Assembly: GCA_900112995.1 (NCBI GenBank)
Contig: FONU01000021.1
Span: 1 to 62,687 of the forward strand
DNA from: [Lactobacillus] rogosae
GTDB taxonomy: Bacteria > Bacillota > Clostridia > Lachnospirales > Lachnospiraceae
Direction: 5' to 3'
DNA: 62,687 nt
Below the pieces are notes generated by a model, which worked only from the letters and a program-made list of their open reading frames with translations, ran no database searches and was not told where the DNA came from. Position numbers and translations under genes: made by a program. Of the stretch, positions 53,777 through 62,674 are shown one piece after another (the first letter of the stretch is position 1; every line of letters starts with the position of its first letter).

Positions 53777-54006
53777 TAGGGGCTGTGGTGGTGCGTGTGA
53801 GACTGCTATAAGATAATTGGATATTACTAAGTCATTCCCGGTGGAGTTATGGTGCCGGACGCACCGCTCCAAATTCGCCATCGTGGCTCAGTTGTCGCTT
53901 GCCCAGACCTCGTGTCTGGGCATTGCTGTATGGTGGAGGGAATGACTAAGAAATATCAGCAATTATCTTATAATGTCAGTCCTCACACGCACCACCACAG
54001 CCCCTA
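53777..54006. repeat. Foldback element A (GC-rich, structured)
   Basis: Two long arms (53777-53839 and 53938-54006) are largely complementary and enclose a 72-bp core (53857-53928). The core has hairpins GCCA-TCG-TGGC and TGCCCAGAC-CTCGT-GTCTGGGCA. GC content is far above the surroundings. The core is identical, in reverse complement, to that of element B. It lies in the 902-bp gene-free gap 53687-54588. Open frames through it are low-quality translations of repeats. Confidence 0.85.
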
Positions 54007-54201
54007 CCCGCACCCCTGTCGGGTTGCGATGGCAGGGGCACACACTACCGGGGTTGCGGATAATAGGGCAGAAATATGGCTGGGAAGGGAGATAGGAGTG
54101 TGGCTGTCAAGATGTAGTGGTTGGAAAGCTGTACAAATCAGTGGGACCTGTAGTTCGTGAAGTTAGCTGTAGAGGTGTACTGTATATTCCTTCACAATGC
54201 A

Positions 54202-54495
54202 GGAATTAAGGCAGACGGCTGGACGGTTGTGTCAGCGTGGGCTGGCGGGGGCTTGTTACGCAAGTATTATAAGCACAATTGAGATACAACTTAGTCTTTC
54301 CCCTCACCAAACAGCAATGCCCAGACACGAGGTCTGGGCAAGCGACAACTGAGCCACGATGGCGAATTTGGAGCGGTGCGTCCGTTCTCTTTGCCTATCG
54401 GGAAAGGCTTAGTAGTATCCAATTGTCTTATAACTTAAGTAACGAGCTCCCCGCCAGTCCAGCCACACAACCATCCAGCTGTCTGCCTTAATTCC
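54202..54495. repeat. Foldback element B (inverted copy)
   Basis: Arms 54202-54302 and 54400-54495 pair with one another and enclose the core 54312-54383, an exact reverse complement of core A (72 of 72). The inner 30 or so bases of the arms are homologous to those of element A, with compensatory substitutions; the outer arms are unrelated in sequence but still complementary. Confidence 0.85.
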
Positions 54496-54588
54496 GTCCG
54501 TTATAAGCCATAATTATATAATCATAAATCCAATATTACAGAAATTTATAGCATATCATCTATAATGCACTAATAGCAAACTCACGCC

Positions 54589-56169
54589 CTAAATCCCAAG
54601 CATCTCACTATAAACCTGCAATGCTCCATCAGTATCGTGTGCCAGCACTCTCTTAGCAAGCACCTTTCCAAGCTGTACGCCTTCCTGATCGAAGCTGTTG
54701 ATATTCCATAAAAATCCCTGGAACATAACCTTATTCTCAAAATGAGAAAGCAAAGCACCTAAAGACTTAGGAGTAAGCTTGTCTCCAGTTATAATGCTTG
54801 AAGGTCTTCCACCTTTGAAAGTCTTATTAGGGTTATTGTCATCTTTTCCACACGCAAATGCAACAATCTGAGCCGCTACATTGGCACATAACTTCTGCTG
54901 GCTTGTGCTGTCCTGAATAGTAACATCATTTTCAAGCTGGCTGTTCTTAAATCCAATGAACTGTAAAGGAACGATATTAGTTCCCTGATGAAGAAGCTGA
55001 TAGAAAGAATGTTGTCCATTAGTTCCCGGTTCACCAAATATTACTGGACCTGTAGGGTAATTAACCGGTTCATTAAATCTGTTGACGGACTTACCATTAG
55101 ACTCCATATCAAGCTGCTGTAAATGTGCAGGGAAACGGCTTAAGCCCTGTGAGTATGGAAGTACAGCAGTACATTCATATCCAAGTACATTGCGTTCATA
55201 TACGCCAATAAGCGCATCAAGCATTGCTGGGTTCTTAAGAATGTCTTTGTTTAATGCAAGTTTGTCCTCAGCAGAGGCACCTTCAAGGAAATCTGCGAAT
55301 ACATCAGGACCAAATGCCAATGATAATACAGCACCGCCTACAGAAGATGTTGAAGAGAAACGTCCTCCGATGTAATCGTCCATATAAAATGCATCTAAAT
55401 AATCATCACTTTTGGCAAGAGGTGAGGTCTCGCTTGTTACTGCAATCATATGCTTTGCAGGGTCAAGACCAGCTTCCTTAAGAGCATTTTTAACAAATGA
55501 TTCATTAGTTAACGTCTCAAGAGTTGTTCCAGACTTAGATACAAGAATGAATAATGAGTGTGCAACATCAATAGAAGTAAGTACAGCAGATGCATCATCT
55601 GGATCTACATTACTTATAAAATGAGCTTCCATTTTAAATGAATTATTCTTTTTAGCCCAGTTCTCAAGAGCAATATACATAGCACGAGGACCTAAATCAC
55701 TTCCACCGATACCAATCTGAACAACAGTTGTGAACTTCTCGCCAGCACCATTAGTAATAGCACCATTATGTACCTTGTCAGCAAATTCAGCGATACGCTT
55801 CTGTTGTGTTGTATAGAATGTACGCTTGTCTACGCCGTCAGCATTAACAGCTTCACCGAGCTGTCCGCGTGTCATATGGTGGAGTACAAGTCTGTTCTCG
55901 CCGGTATTAACAACTTCGCCATTGTAAAGAGCAGCAAATTTGTTTGAAAGTTCAGCTTCTGTAGCAAGCTTTTCAAGTGCCTTAAGAGTTGTATCATCTA
56001 CTTTCTTAGCTGCGAAGTTGTAGTTAAGTCCCTCAGCCATAGGAATATTATATGTCTTAACACGTTCAGCACCAGCTTCGCCCGACATAACCTTATTAAG
56101 GTCAACAAGCGGAGTTTCCTTTAATTCCTTAAAAGCTTCAAGTGTGTCAAGATTGTTCCAATTAATCAT
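54589..56169 (-). CDS. pgi: Glucose-6-phosphate isomerase
   Basis: 526 aa, interconverting glucose-6-P and fructose-6-P. VVQIGIGGSDLGPRA, LVSKSGTTLET (phosphate loop) and DDYIGGRFSSTSSVGG are family signatures, and GEPGTNGQHSFYQLLHQG near the C-terminal half holds the catalytic Glu and His region. AGGAGGAG SD. It is preceded on the minus strand by a leader with three inverted repeats. Confidence 0.97.
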   Translation of the reverse strand: MINWNNLDTLEAFKELKETPLVDLNKVMSGEAGAERVKTYNIPMAEGLNYNFAAKKVDDTTLKALEKLATEAELSNKFAALYNGEVVNTGENRLVLHHMTRGQLGEAVNADGVDKRTFYTTQQKRIAEFADKVHNGAITNGAGEKFTTVVQIGIGGSDLGPRAMYIALENWAKKNNSFKMEAHFISNVDPDDASAVLTSIDVAHSLFILVSKSGTTLETLTNESFVKNALKEAGLDPAKHMIAVTSETSPLAKSDDYLDAFYMDDYIGGRFSSTSSVGGAVLSLAFGPDVFADFLEGASAEDKLALNKDILKNPAMLDALIGVYERNVLGYECTAVLPYSQGLSRFPAHLQQLDMESNGKSVNRFNEPVNYPTGPVIFGEPGTNGQHSFYQLLHQGTNIVPLQFIGFKNSQLENDVTIQDSTSQQKLCANVAAQIVAFACGKDDNNPNKTFKGGRPSSIITGDKLTPKSLGALLSHFENKVMFQGFLWNINSFDQEGVQLGKVLAKRVLAHDTDGALQVYSEMLGI

Positions 56170-56199
56170 AAAATATCTCCTCCTAGTATAATTGAGTTG

Positions 56200-56322
56200 T
56201 AGGTAATTGCGAAAACTGCTAAGACCATTCGCAATTACCTATAATAAGTTGCAACATTAAAAGATATAATGCCAGAATATATCGAAATAACATTTAAAAT
56301 GTTATCCATTAAGGCATTATAT
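56200..56322 (-). other. Hairpin-rich leader upstream of pgi
   Basis: TAGGTAATTGCG/CGCAATTACCTA (56200-56211 with 56230-56241) is a perfect 12-bp stem. ATATAATGCC/GGCATTATAT (56264-56273 with 56313-56322) encloses the palindrome ATAACATTTAAAATGTTAT. They could be a 5' leader structure or tandem terminators for the MATE gene side; orientation favours a pgi leader. Confidence 0.45.
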
Positions 56323-56398
56323 TGATATATTGTCGCACAAAATATCTTAATTGAATTATACTATCAATGTCTGTCGAATACAAGGAGAAAAGTCGTTA

Positions 56399-57766
56399 TT
56401 ATCTATCATTTTCCATCTGCTTAAGTTCGGGGAGAATGGTACACAGCATAGTTATAAAACATATGCTTCCGCCAATTATATTAGATACAGGTTCGGCTGC
56501 AAATACACCATTTGTTCCCATATTAAGAGCGTAAGGCATAATATATGTAAGAGGTATTACAATAAATACTTTTCTTAATAAAGAGAAGAATATAGCCTGT
56601 TTTTTCTTATTAAGGGATTTGAAAATGGTCTGTCCGATGTATTGCAGGTCCATAAATATAAATGCGGCAAAATATATCTTCAATGCTGATACTGCATCTT
56701 CCATAAGTGAAGTATCAGAGCTGAAAATATTAATAAGCATATGAGGGGCAAGAAGTATTATGCTCCACATAACTGCGGTATATCCTAATATTAATGCCCC
56801 CATAGTAAGTCCGGCTTTACGCACCCTTCCTGGCCTTTTGGCACCATAATTATAGCTGATAATTGGTGAAGAACCTTCGTTGATTGCGTATATAGGTGTC
56901 TCAACCATTTGCCGTATGCTTGAAACAATAGTCATTACAGAAATGTAAATATCGCCGCCGGTAACTGAGAGAACATTGTTACAGCATATTGATACAAGGC
57001 TGTTAGTAAGCTGCATTACAAAGCCGGAAGTACCAAGGCTGATTATATCTTTTGCAAAATTCAGACATTGTGGCAGTTCATTTTTTCTTATAAAGCTTAT
57101 CTTTAATTCAGCTTTAAATCTTAAGAAATATATTACAAATGAAGCTGACATAAGCTGTGAAATAACAGTTGCCACAGCCGCACCTTTTATTCCAAGATTA
57201 AGGATAAATATAAACACCGGGTCTAATATAAGATTGGCAATAGCACCGATTGCAACAGAGAGCATACCGATTGTTGAGTAGCCCTGTGCATTGATAAATG
57301 GGTTCATTCCTGTTGCTATCATTGAAGGAAGGGTTCCGATAAGGTAAATGCACAGATAAGGAAATGCGTACTTAAGTGCTGTGTCAGAAGCTCCAAAGAG
57401 TGTGAGCAGAGGGGCTGCAAATAAGAGGCATATGCACATAAGAATAATTGCGGAGCCGCAAAGCATTGTAAAAGAAGTGTTCATAATGGTGTTAGCATTT
57501 TTTTCATCACCCATTCCTCTCTTAATTGAGAATAAAGGTGCACCTCCGCTTCCAAAGAGGTTGCTGAAAGCGGTCATAATCATAATTATTGGAAAGCATA
57601 GTCCAACTGCACCAAGGGCATTTGTTCCGACATCGGGAATCCTTGCAATGTACACTCTGTCTACAATATTGTATAACAGACTTAAAATCTGTGCCACAAG
57701 CATAGGTATAGCCGCATTTAAAATATTATTGGTTATAGTTCCATTTTCAAAATCAATACGTTTCAT
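56399..57766 (-). CDS. MATE family efflux transporter
   Basis: 455 aa with twelve TM helices in two MatE repeats (about 12-170 and 235-395). It is of the DinF/NorM-like class that exports cationic compounds with Na+ or H+. Segments IPMLVAQILSLLYNIVDRVY and INAQGYSTIGMLSVAIGAIAN are typical. An in-frame ATG at 57784 has no SD; GAAAGTGA before ATG 57766 makes that start better. Nothing visible indicates its substrate. Confidence 0.92.
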   Translation of the reverse strand: MKRIDFENGTITNNILNAAIPMLVAQILSLLYNIVDRVYIARIPDVGTNALGAVGLCFPIIMIMTAFSNLFGSGGAPLFSIKRGMGDEKNANTIMNTSFTMLCGSAIILMCICLLFAAPLLTLFGASDTALKYAFPYLCIYLIGTLPSMIATGMNPFINAQGYSTIGMLSVAIGAIANLILDPVFIFILNLGIKGAAVATVISQLMSASFVIYFLRFKAELKISFIRKNELPQCLNFAKDIISLGTSGFVMQLTNSLVSICCNNVLSVTGGDIYISVMTIVSSIRQMVETPIYAINEGSSPIISYNYGAKRPGRVRKAGLTMGALILGYTAVMWSIILLAPHMLINIFSSDTSLMEDAVSALKIYFAAFIFMDLQYIGQTIFKSLNKKKQAIFFSLLRKVFIVIPLTYIMPYALNMGTNGVFAAEPVSNIIGGSICFITMLCTILPELKQMENDR

Positions 57767-57929
57767 ATATTTCACTTTCTCCATTTGTGATTAAAAAGTT
57801 ATTAATAAAGATTATATATTTAATATTACATATATAAAATGTTATTCCTTAAAACGATTGCAAGTATATCACTTTGATATTGTAAACACAAATTAAAACT
57901 TATGTAAAATTAAACGATAACATTTACAA

Positions 57930-57958
57930 TTGAATTATAAATTACAGAGAAGTATAAT
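57930..57958 (+). promoter_or_regulatory. Promoter of the hydroxyacid dehydrogenase gene
   Basis: TTGAAT (57930-57935), 17-bp spacer and consensus TATAAT (57953-57958), 72 bp before the ATG. Confidence 0.6.
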
Positions 57959-58030
57959 TGAAATGTCAGAAAATGAAGCCGTGAAAAGTTATGTTTTAAA
58001 GGCATACAAAGGCAGAATGGAGGTATTATT

Positions 58031-58993
58031 ATGAAAATTCTTATGCTTGATTCGTCTACATACGGAGAAGATGTTAATGTAGACAAGTTCTATGGTCTTG
58101 GTGAGGTTAAGAGCTACCAGACAAGTACAAGGCAGGAGGCACTTGAAAGAACTGCAGGGTTTAATCCGGACGTTGTTATTATCAATAAGATTGTTGCAGA
58201 CAAGGAATTTATAGATTGTGCACCAGCTTTAAAGATGATAGCAGAAACAGCAACGGGTTATAATAATATTGATATTAATTATGCTAAGGAAAAGAATATA
58301 AGAGTAGCCAATGTTGCGGGATATTCAACAGACTCAGTTGTACAGCATACATTTGCATTGGGACTGTATCTTATAGAGAAGATGAACTATTATGACAACT
58401 ATGTTAAATCAGGTGAGTATGCAGAATGTCCGATTTTTTCACATTTTTCCAATGTATTCCACGAACTTTCAGGAAAGACATGGGGCATAGTTGGTCTTGG
58501 AACTATAGGAAAAGGTGTTGCAAAGATAGCCTCAGATTTCGGATGTAAGGTTATATATTATTCAGCAAGTGGAAAGACACAGGATGTGCCTTATGAGAGA
58601 GAAGAGTTTGACGAATTCTTGAAAAAATCAGACATAATATCTATTCACGCACCACTTAATGATAAGACCAATAATCTTTTTAATAAAGAAGCATTTGATA
58701 AGATGAAGGCAAGTACAGTGCTTTTAAATCTTGGACGAGGTCCTATCGTTAATGATGCAGATTTAACAGAGGCACTTGAACAGGGAAAGATTGCTGCGGC
58801 AGGACTTGATGTACTTGGAAAAGAGCCTATAGAAAAGGATAACCCGCTTCTTAGGATTAAGGATAGCACAAAGCTTGTGATTACACCACATGTAGCGTGG
58901 GGTACAGTAGAAGCAAGAACAAGACTTATGGACGAAGTATATGAGAATATTGCAGCTTTCACTAAGGGTGAAGCAAGAAATGCGGTAGTGTAA
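58031..58993 (+). CDS. D-2-hydroxyacid dehydrogenase (NAD-binding)
   Basis: 320 aa. GLGTIGKGVAKIASDFG is the NAD-binding glycine motif. NLGRGPIVNDADL holds the substrate Arg environment, and GKEPIEKDNPLLRI and TPHVAWGT carry the Glu and His of the catalytic triad. It resembles hydroxypyruvate/glycerate-type reductases; the exact substrate is not decided. TGGAGG SD. A DUF4867 gene follows 43 bp later, probably cotranscribed. Confidence 0.92.
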   Translation: MKILMLDSSTYGEDVNVDKFYGLGEVKSYQTSTRQEALERTAGFNPDVVIINKIVADKEFIDCAPALKMIAETATGYNNIDINYAKEKNIRVANVAGYSTDSVVQHTFALGLYLIEKMNYYDNYVKSGEYAECPIFSHFSNVFHELSGKTWGIVGLGTIGKGVAKIASDFGCKVIYYSASGKTQDVPYEREEFDEFLKKSDIISIHAPLNDKTNNLFNKEAFDKMKASTVLLNLGRGPIVNDADLTEALEQGKIAAAGLDVLGKEPIEKDNPLLRIKDSTKLVITPHVAWGTVEARTRLMDEVYENIAAFTKGEARNAVV

Positions 58994-59036
58994 GTGTAGA
59001 AGAAATGGCAGTATAATAAGCGGAATGGAGAAGAGT

Positions 59037-59705
59037 ATGCAGATTTTATCAGTTAATGATGATGAATTTAAGAAATATGGACGTGTAGTTGATAATGTGG
59101 ATTTTACAGAGCTTATACAGGAATTAAAAAGAACTCCAATACCATCAGGTGTTGTATATGAACCAGCAGTAAAGGAGCTTGAAGCACTTCCTATAAGGCT
59201 TGACATTTCCTCAGTTGTATATGGTGAAATGCCAATTCAGATAGGTTACTGTAATGGACATAATTCAAAGCTTAATGCACTTGAGTATCACAGGGATTCA
59301 GAGATTAATATTGCGGCTACGGATATGATTCTTATGCTGGGACTGCTGACAGATGTTAACGATGATTATATATATGACACAGCTAATGTAAAAGCTTTCA
59401 GGGTTCCAGCAGGAACGGCTGTTGAAGTGTATTCTACAACACTTCATTATGCGCCTTGCGGCATAGATGGTAAGGGATTTCAGGTTGCAGTCGTGCTTCC
59501 AAAGGGAACTAACTATCCATTAAAGTCAAAGCATATAAGAATAGATAATAAAACAGCCAGCACCTCAAATGAGAATACTGGCAGTAGTAATATCAATGAA
59601 GATGCACTTCTTGCGGCTACTAATAAGTGGCTTATAGGCCACGCCGAAGGCGGTCTTGATGATAGTGCATATATTGGACTTAAGGGTGAGAATATTGAGA
59701 TTTAA
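59037..59705 (+). CDS. DUF4867 family protein
   Basis: 222 aa. Its start (MQILSVNDDEFKKYGRVV) and the cupin-like centre (YHRDSEINIAATDMILMLG, FRVPAGTAVEVY) match DUF4867 proteins, which resemble ureidoglycolate-lyase-like cupins. Function is unknown. A Ser/Asn-rich insertion (about residues 170-190) looks recently acquired. GGAGAAG favours ATG 59037 over 59025. Convergent with the next gene, overlapping by 4 bp at the stops. Confidence 0.8.
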   Translation: MQILSVNDDEFKKYGRVVDNVDFTELIQELKRTPIPSGVVYEPAVKELEALPIRLDISSVVYGEMPIQIGYCNGHNSKLNALEYHRDSEINIAATDMILMLGLLTDVNDDYIYDTANVKAFRVPAGTAVEVYSTTLHYAPCGIDGKGFQVAVVLPKGTNYPLKSKHIRIDNKTASTSNENTGSSNINEDALLAATNKWLIGHAEGGLDDSAYIGLKGENIEI

Positions 59706-59974
59706 TCTTCTTCAATAACCTGAACTTCCATATAAGCAAAGTCAATTGAATCAATAAAATTATCTTTAGTAAATCTTACTTTAGAGTGGCGTTGGAAGTC
59801 TGCTATATTAGAGTCAAGCCATATAGGCTCGCTCAGATCGAATGTATAGCAGGCTTCTTTTATGCCATCAAATATCTTTTTGGTTCTGTTAATATCTATA
59901 TCAGAATTAGCATAGACCATATCTTTCATAAGATGATTGGACTCATCGAAAAGTTTACACCATAATCGAAACAT
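59702..59974 (-). CDS. Small conserved-looking protein of unknown function
   Basis: 90 aa, soluble, acidic, without recognised domain. Tryptophan- and aromatic-containing segments (MFRLWCKLFDES, FDLSEPIWLDS) look like a real globular protein, and a GGAG SD precedes the ATG on the minus strand. It shares stop bases with the DUF4867 gene. Confidence 0.7.
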   Translation of the reverse strand: MFRLWCKLFDESNHLMKDMVYANSDIDINRTKKIFDGIKEACYTFDLSEPIWLDSNIADFQRHSKVRFTKDNFIDSIDFAYMEVQVIEED

Positions 59975-60038
59975 ATATTTTCTCCGTTCTTACATTAATA
60001 TAGGCTGGTAACCTGTGATAGTATTAGTCTGTGTTATG

Positions 60039-60123
60039 GTAGGATTTTAGTTAAAAATCGTAATCTGCCATGTATTACTTAATGGTATTGCAGTAGGATT
60101 TTAGTTAAAAATCATAATCTGCC
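60039..60123. repeat. 31-bp direct repeat, two copies 54 bp apart
   Basis: 60039-60069 and 60093-60123 differ at one base. Each contains the dyad GATTTT-AGTTA-AAAATC. They lie between two minus-strand genes, right after the DUF4230 stop. Confidence 0.85.
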
Positions 60124-60129
60124 GTAATA

Positions 60130-60762
60130 TTACTCACTAGCACGCTCCGAGAATATTATGCTATATTCATTTGAAGGGTATACCTGACTAATAAATGAAG
60201 TAAGAATAGTCTTAGCGTTATCAAGTGCCCTGTCGTACAAGCCGCTGTTTATTGCGTCTGATAAAGCATTTTCTCTTAGCTGGATTAAAGAGTCGTTATG
60301 CTCAGTAAGTGTTATAGGAGAGAAAATGTTGTTCTCCTCGTGTAGTACTTTGAAGGAGTCAAGGTCAATGTCAGCCGATAAAGTCTTAACTTCAGGAATG
60401 TCTACATATATGTTATGGCTTGTATCGTCAGTGTCGCCGAGCTGCCATTTGACATCGCTGAAATTAATTCCAGCCTTGATAGTTGTATTATATGTATATA
60501 TGTATTTGGATTGTGTCAAAGGTATGCTTACATTAAACAGCTTAAGGTCTTTGGTTTCAACCCTTACAGTAGTGGTTGTTACTGACTGGGTTGCAAGCTC
60601 ACCGATATTTTCAAAGCCGATTTCTGTAATCTTTTCATCAGAAACGTAATTGCTTTTAGCTTCTTTTCTTGTGTATACAAGCACAGCACATAATAATATG
60701 ATGATTATTACAGCGATTATAAATTTAATATCGAGTACCTTTTGTAACTTATTGCGGGACAT
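60130..60762 (-). CDS. DUF4230 domain protein, membrane-anchored
   Basis: 210 aa. One N-terminal TM helix (about 13-30) precedes a DUF4230 domain with GELATQSVTTTTV, IPLTQSKYIYTYNTTIKAGINFSDV and VDIPEVKTLSADID. The domain is presumably outside the membrane; function unknown. GGAGGAT SD on the minus strand. Confidence 0.87.
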   Translation of the reverse strand: MSRNKLQKVLDIKFIIAVIIIILLCAVLVYTRKEAKSNYVSDEKITEIGFENIGELATQSVTTTTVRVETKDLKLFNVSIPLTQSKYIYTYNTTIKAGINFSDVKWQLGDTDDTSHNIYVDIPEVKTLSADIDLDSFKVLHEENNIFSPITLTEHNDSLIQLRENALSDAINSGLYDRALDNAKTILTSFISQVYPSNEYSIIFSERASE

Positions 60763-60933
60763 AGTAATCCTCCATAGTAGTAGTTTTATAATAGCGTTGT
60801 TGCATATATATTAATCATATTAATGCGATTTTATCATAATGTAATAAACAGGTCAAAAATATTTTTGTCTTATAGGTTAATAAAGTGCTGGAATTTTAAA
60901 AATGGAATTCTGTTATGTGCAATTTGATATATA

Positions 60934-60962
60934 ATAAAGAAACCTGATGCTTACGCACCAGG
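60934..60962 (-). terminator. Terminator of the phosphofructokinase gene
   Basis: On the minus strand CCTGGTGC-GTAA-GCATCAGG (one mismatch) is followed by a T-rich stretch, about 80 bp after the stop. The rest of the 60763-61040 gap shows nothing recognisable. Confidence 0.75.
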
Positions 60963-61040
60963 CTTCTAATATGTGATACATATAATAAAGATTAGCAGAA
61001 GACCGGCATATAAAAGAGGGAAGCCAGTCTGTTTGGACTA

Positions 61041-62267
61041 CTAGTCCATATTAACATTAAGATGTCTAGGAAGACCATCAACCATAATTGGTGAAAGTTC
61101 AGCCTGAATTAATGGTCTGATATAGTGAATAAGGTCTTCTGTGACAAAATCATCTTCAGTAATCCACTCAAGTGGAACTTTCTTCTCGATGTTGGCAATC
61201 TGGTGTACATCGTGTGTTTCTGTAATGCACATATATGGATCATCAGAAACTCTCTTAAGTACAACAACTTTACCAGTCTCGCCTTCAAATGCAGCCTTAA
61301 CAGCAGCACCACCAACGTTGAATGCTTCTGTGATATCTGTACGAGATGTCATATGAGCTGCACAACGCTGTAATGTTGATAATTCAATAGCTCTTGTCTT
61401 GATACCAAGTTCAGAACCGACTTTGTTAGCAAGGAACTTAGCAGAACCAGCTAACTGCTTGTGACCGAAAGCATCAACGAATTCAACGTGGTCAGAAAGT
61501 TCAAATACATATCTTCCGTCCATAACTTTAATACCTTCAGAAACGGCGATTACCATTGAACGTCCCTTAGAAGCGATTTCTTTAACTCTTTCAAGGAAGT
61601 GGTCAATATCAAATACCTTTTCTGGAAGATAAATGAGGTCTACGCCTTCACAATCCTCGCCTCTTGCAAGAGCAGAAGCGGCTGTAAGCCAACCGGCATT
61701 ACGTCCCATAATCTCAACGATAGTTACTGTTGGATAGTCATATACAAGACCATCGCGGATAATCTCTTTCATAGTAGCGGCTATGAATTTAGCAGCACTA
61801 CCAAATCCAGGAGTGTGGTCAGTAACTGCAAGGTCATTATCGATTGTCTTAGGAACACCCATAAACTTGATATCACTGCCTACAAGAAGAGCGTAGTCAG
61901 AAAGCTTCTTGATAGTGTCCATTGAATCGTTACCACCTATGTAGAAGAAGTATGAAATGTTGAGTTCTTTAAGTATTTCAAAAATCTTCTCGTAAGTATC
62001 TCTGTCATCAGATATTTCTGGGAGCTTATAACGACATAAACCTAAATAAGAAGAAGGTGTTCTCTTTAAAAGGTCGATATCGATATCAGTCTTAATCTTC
62101 TCTGAGAGATCTACATACTGCTTGTCAAGCAGACCCTTGATGCCGTGAAGCATACCATATACTTTGTTAGCTCCTCTATCTTTTGCTGTCTTGAATACAC
62201 CTGCAAGACTTGAATTGATTACGGAAGTTGGTCCACCAGACTGTCCTACGATAACATTACCTAACAT
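61041..62267 (-). CDS. pfp: 6-phosphofructokinase, PPi-type by active-site residues
   Basis: 408 aa. QSGGPTSVINSS begins the fold. IGGNDSMDT has Asp where ATP-dependent enzymes have Gly (GGDGS), and PKTIDND carries the Lys; both mark pyrophosphate-dependent enzymes. EIMGRNAGWLTAASAL is the fructose-6-P loop. With pgi and glgP nearby it serves glycolysis. GGAGGACA SD. The phosphate-donor call rests on these residues only. Confidence 0.9.
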   Translation of the reverse strand: MLGNVIVGQSGGPTSVINSSLAGVFKTAKDRGANKVYGMLHGIKGLLDKQYVDLSEKIKTDIDIDLLKRTPSSYLGLCRYKLPEISDDRDTYEKIFEILKELNISYFFYIGGNDSMDTIKKLSDYALLVGSDIKFMGVPKTIDNDLAVTDHTPGFGSAAKFIAATMKEIIRDGLVYDYPTVTIVEIMGRNAGWLTAASALARGEDCEGVDLIYLPEKVFDIDHFLERVKEIASKGRSMVIAVSEGIKVMDGRYVFELSDHVEFVDAFGHKQLAGSAKFLANKVGSELGIKTRAIELSTLQRCAAHMTSRTDITEAFNVGGAAVKAAFEGETGKVVVLKRVSDDPYMCITETHDVHQIANIEKKVPLEWITEDDFVTEDLIHYIRPLIQAELSPIMVDGLPRHLNVNMD

Positions 62268-62456
62268 AAATGTCCTCCGAAAATTATTATAATAATAAAG
62301 ATGTAAACAGACCTAAATTCCCTCTAGACTTAAATCTGTCATAAATATTTTATTAAATTAATATTAACATAATTAAAGCAATCATACAACTTAAAAAAGA
62401 TAATTAATTTAATAAATTCTTCCCACCAAAACAGGAAACTTTCAAAATATTTATAA

Positions 62457-62516
62457 TATGATATAATATGACTACTTCGTAGTCACTTAGAAGTTTCTTC
62501 GAAACTTCGGATGCGT
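62457..62516 (-). repeat. 60-bp dispersed palindromic repeat, copy 2
   Basis: Reverse complement of 52625-52684 with one mismatch in 60. It starts a non-coding tail that runs to the window edge. Confidence 0.85.
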
Positions 62517-62569
62517 GGAAAAGCAACGCAGGGCATATGATATAATGTGCGTAAGCAATGAGCCGTGCT

Positions 62570-62674
62570 GGACAAAAAAATAAAAAAGAACTGTGCTTGC
62601 ACGAAGTTCTTTTTTAACTTTTTGTCCAATAGGGCGAACGCCCGACAGTCAAGGGAAGCAAAGCTTTCCTTGAC
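62570..62674. other. Hairpin series at the window edge
   Basis: A long stem GGACAAAAA...TTTTTGTCC with inner AAGAACT/AGTTCTT and GTGC/GCAC spans 62570-62627. GGGCGAACGCCC (62632-62643) and GTCAAGG/CCTTGAC (62648-62674) follow. The 62268-62687 gap has no supported gene. The series may continue beyond the window as one element with the 60-bp repeat. Confidence 0.6.

Noticed and set aside
53849-54160. Open frame of 103 codons across foldback element A
   Set aside because: It reads through hairpin arms and core, has biased Cys/His/Pro composition and no SD; a counterpart in element B translates the inverted core. Both are repeat translations, not genes.
53777-54495. HEARO/OMEGA-type RNA or group II intron
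   Set aside because: No associated nuclease or reverse transcriptase gene and no recognisable domain V; the two-copy inverted layout fits a foldback element better.
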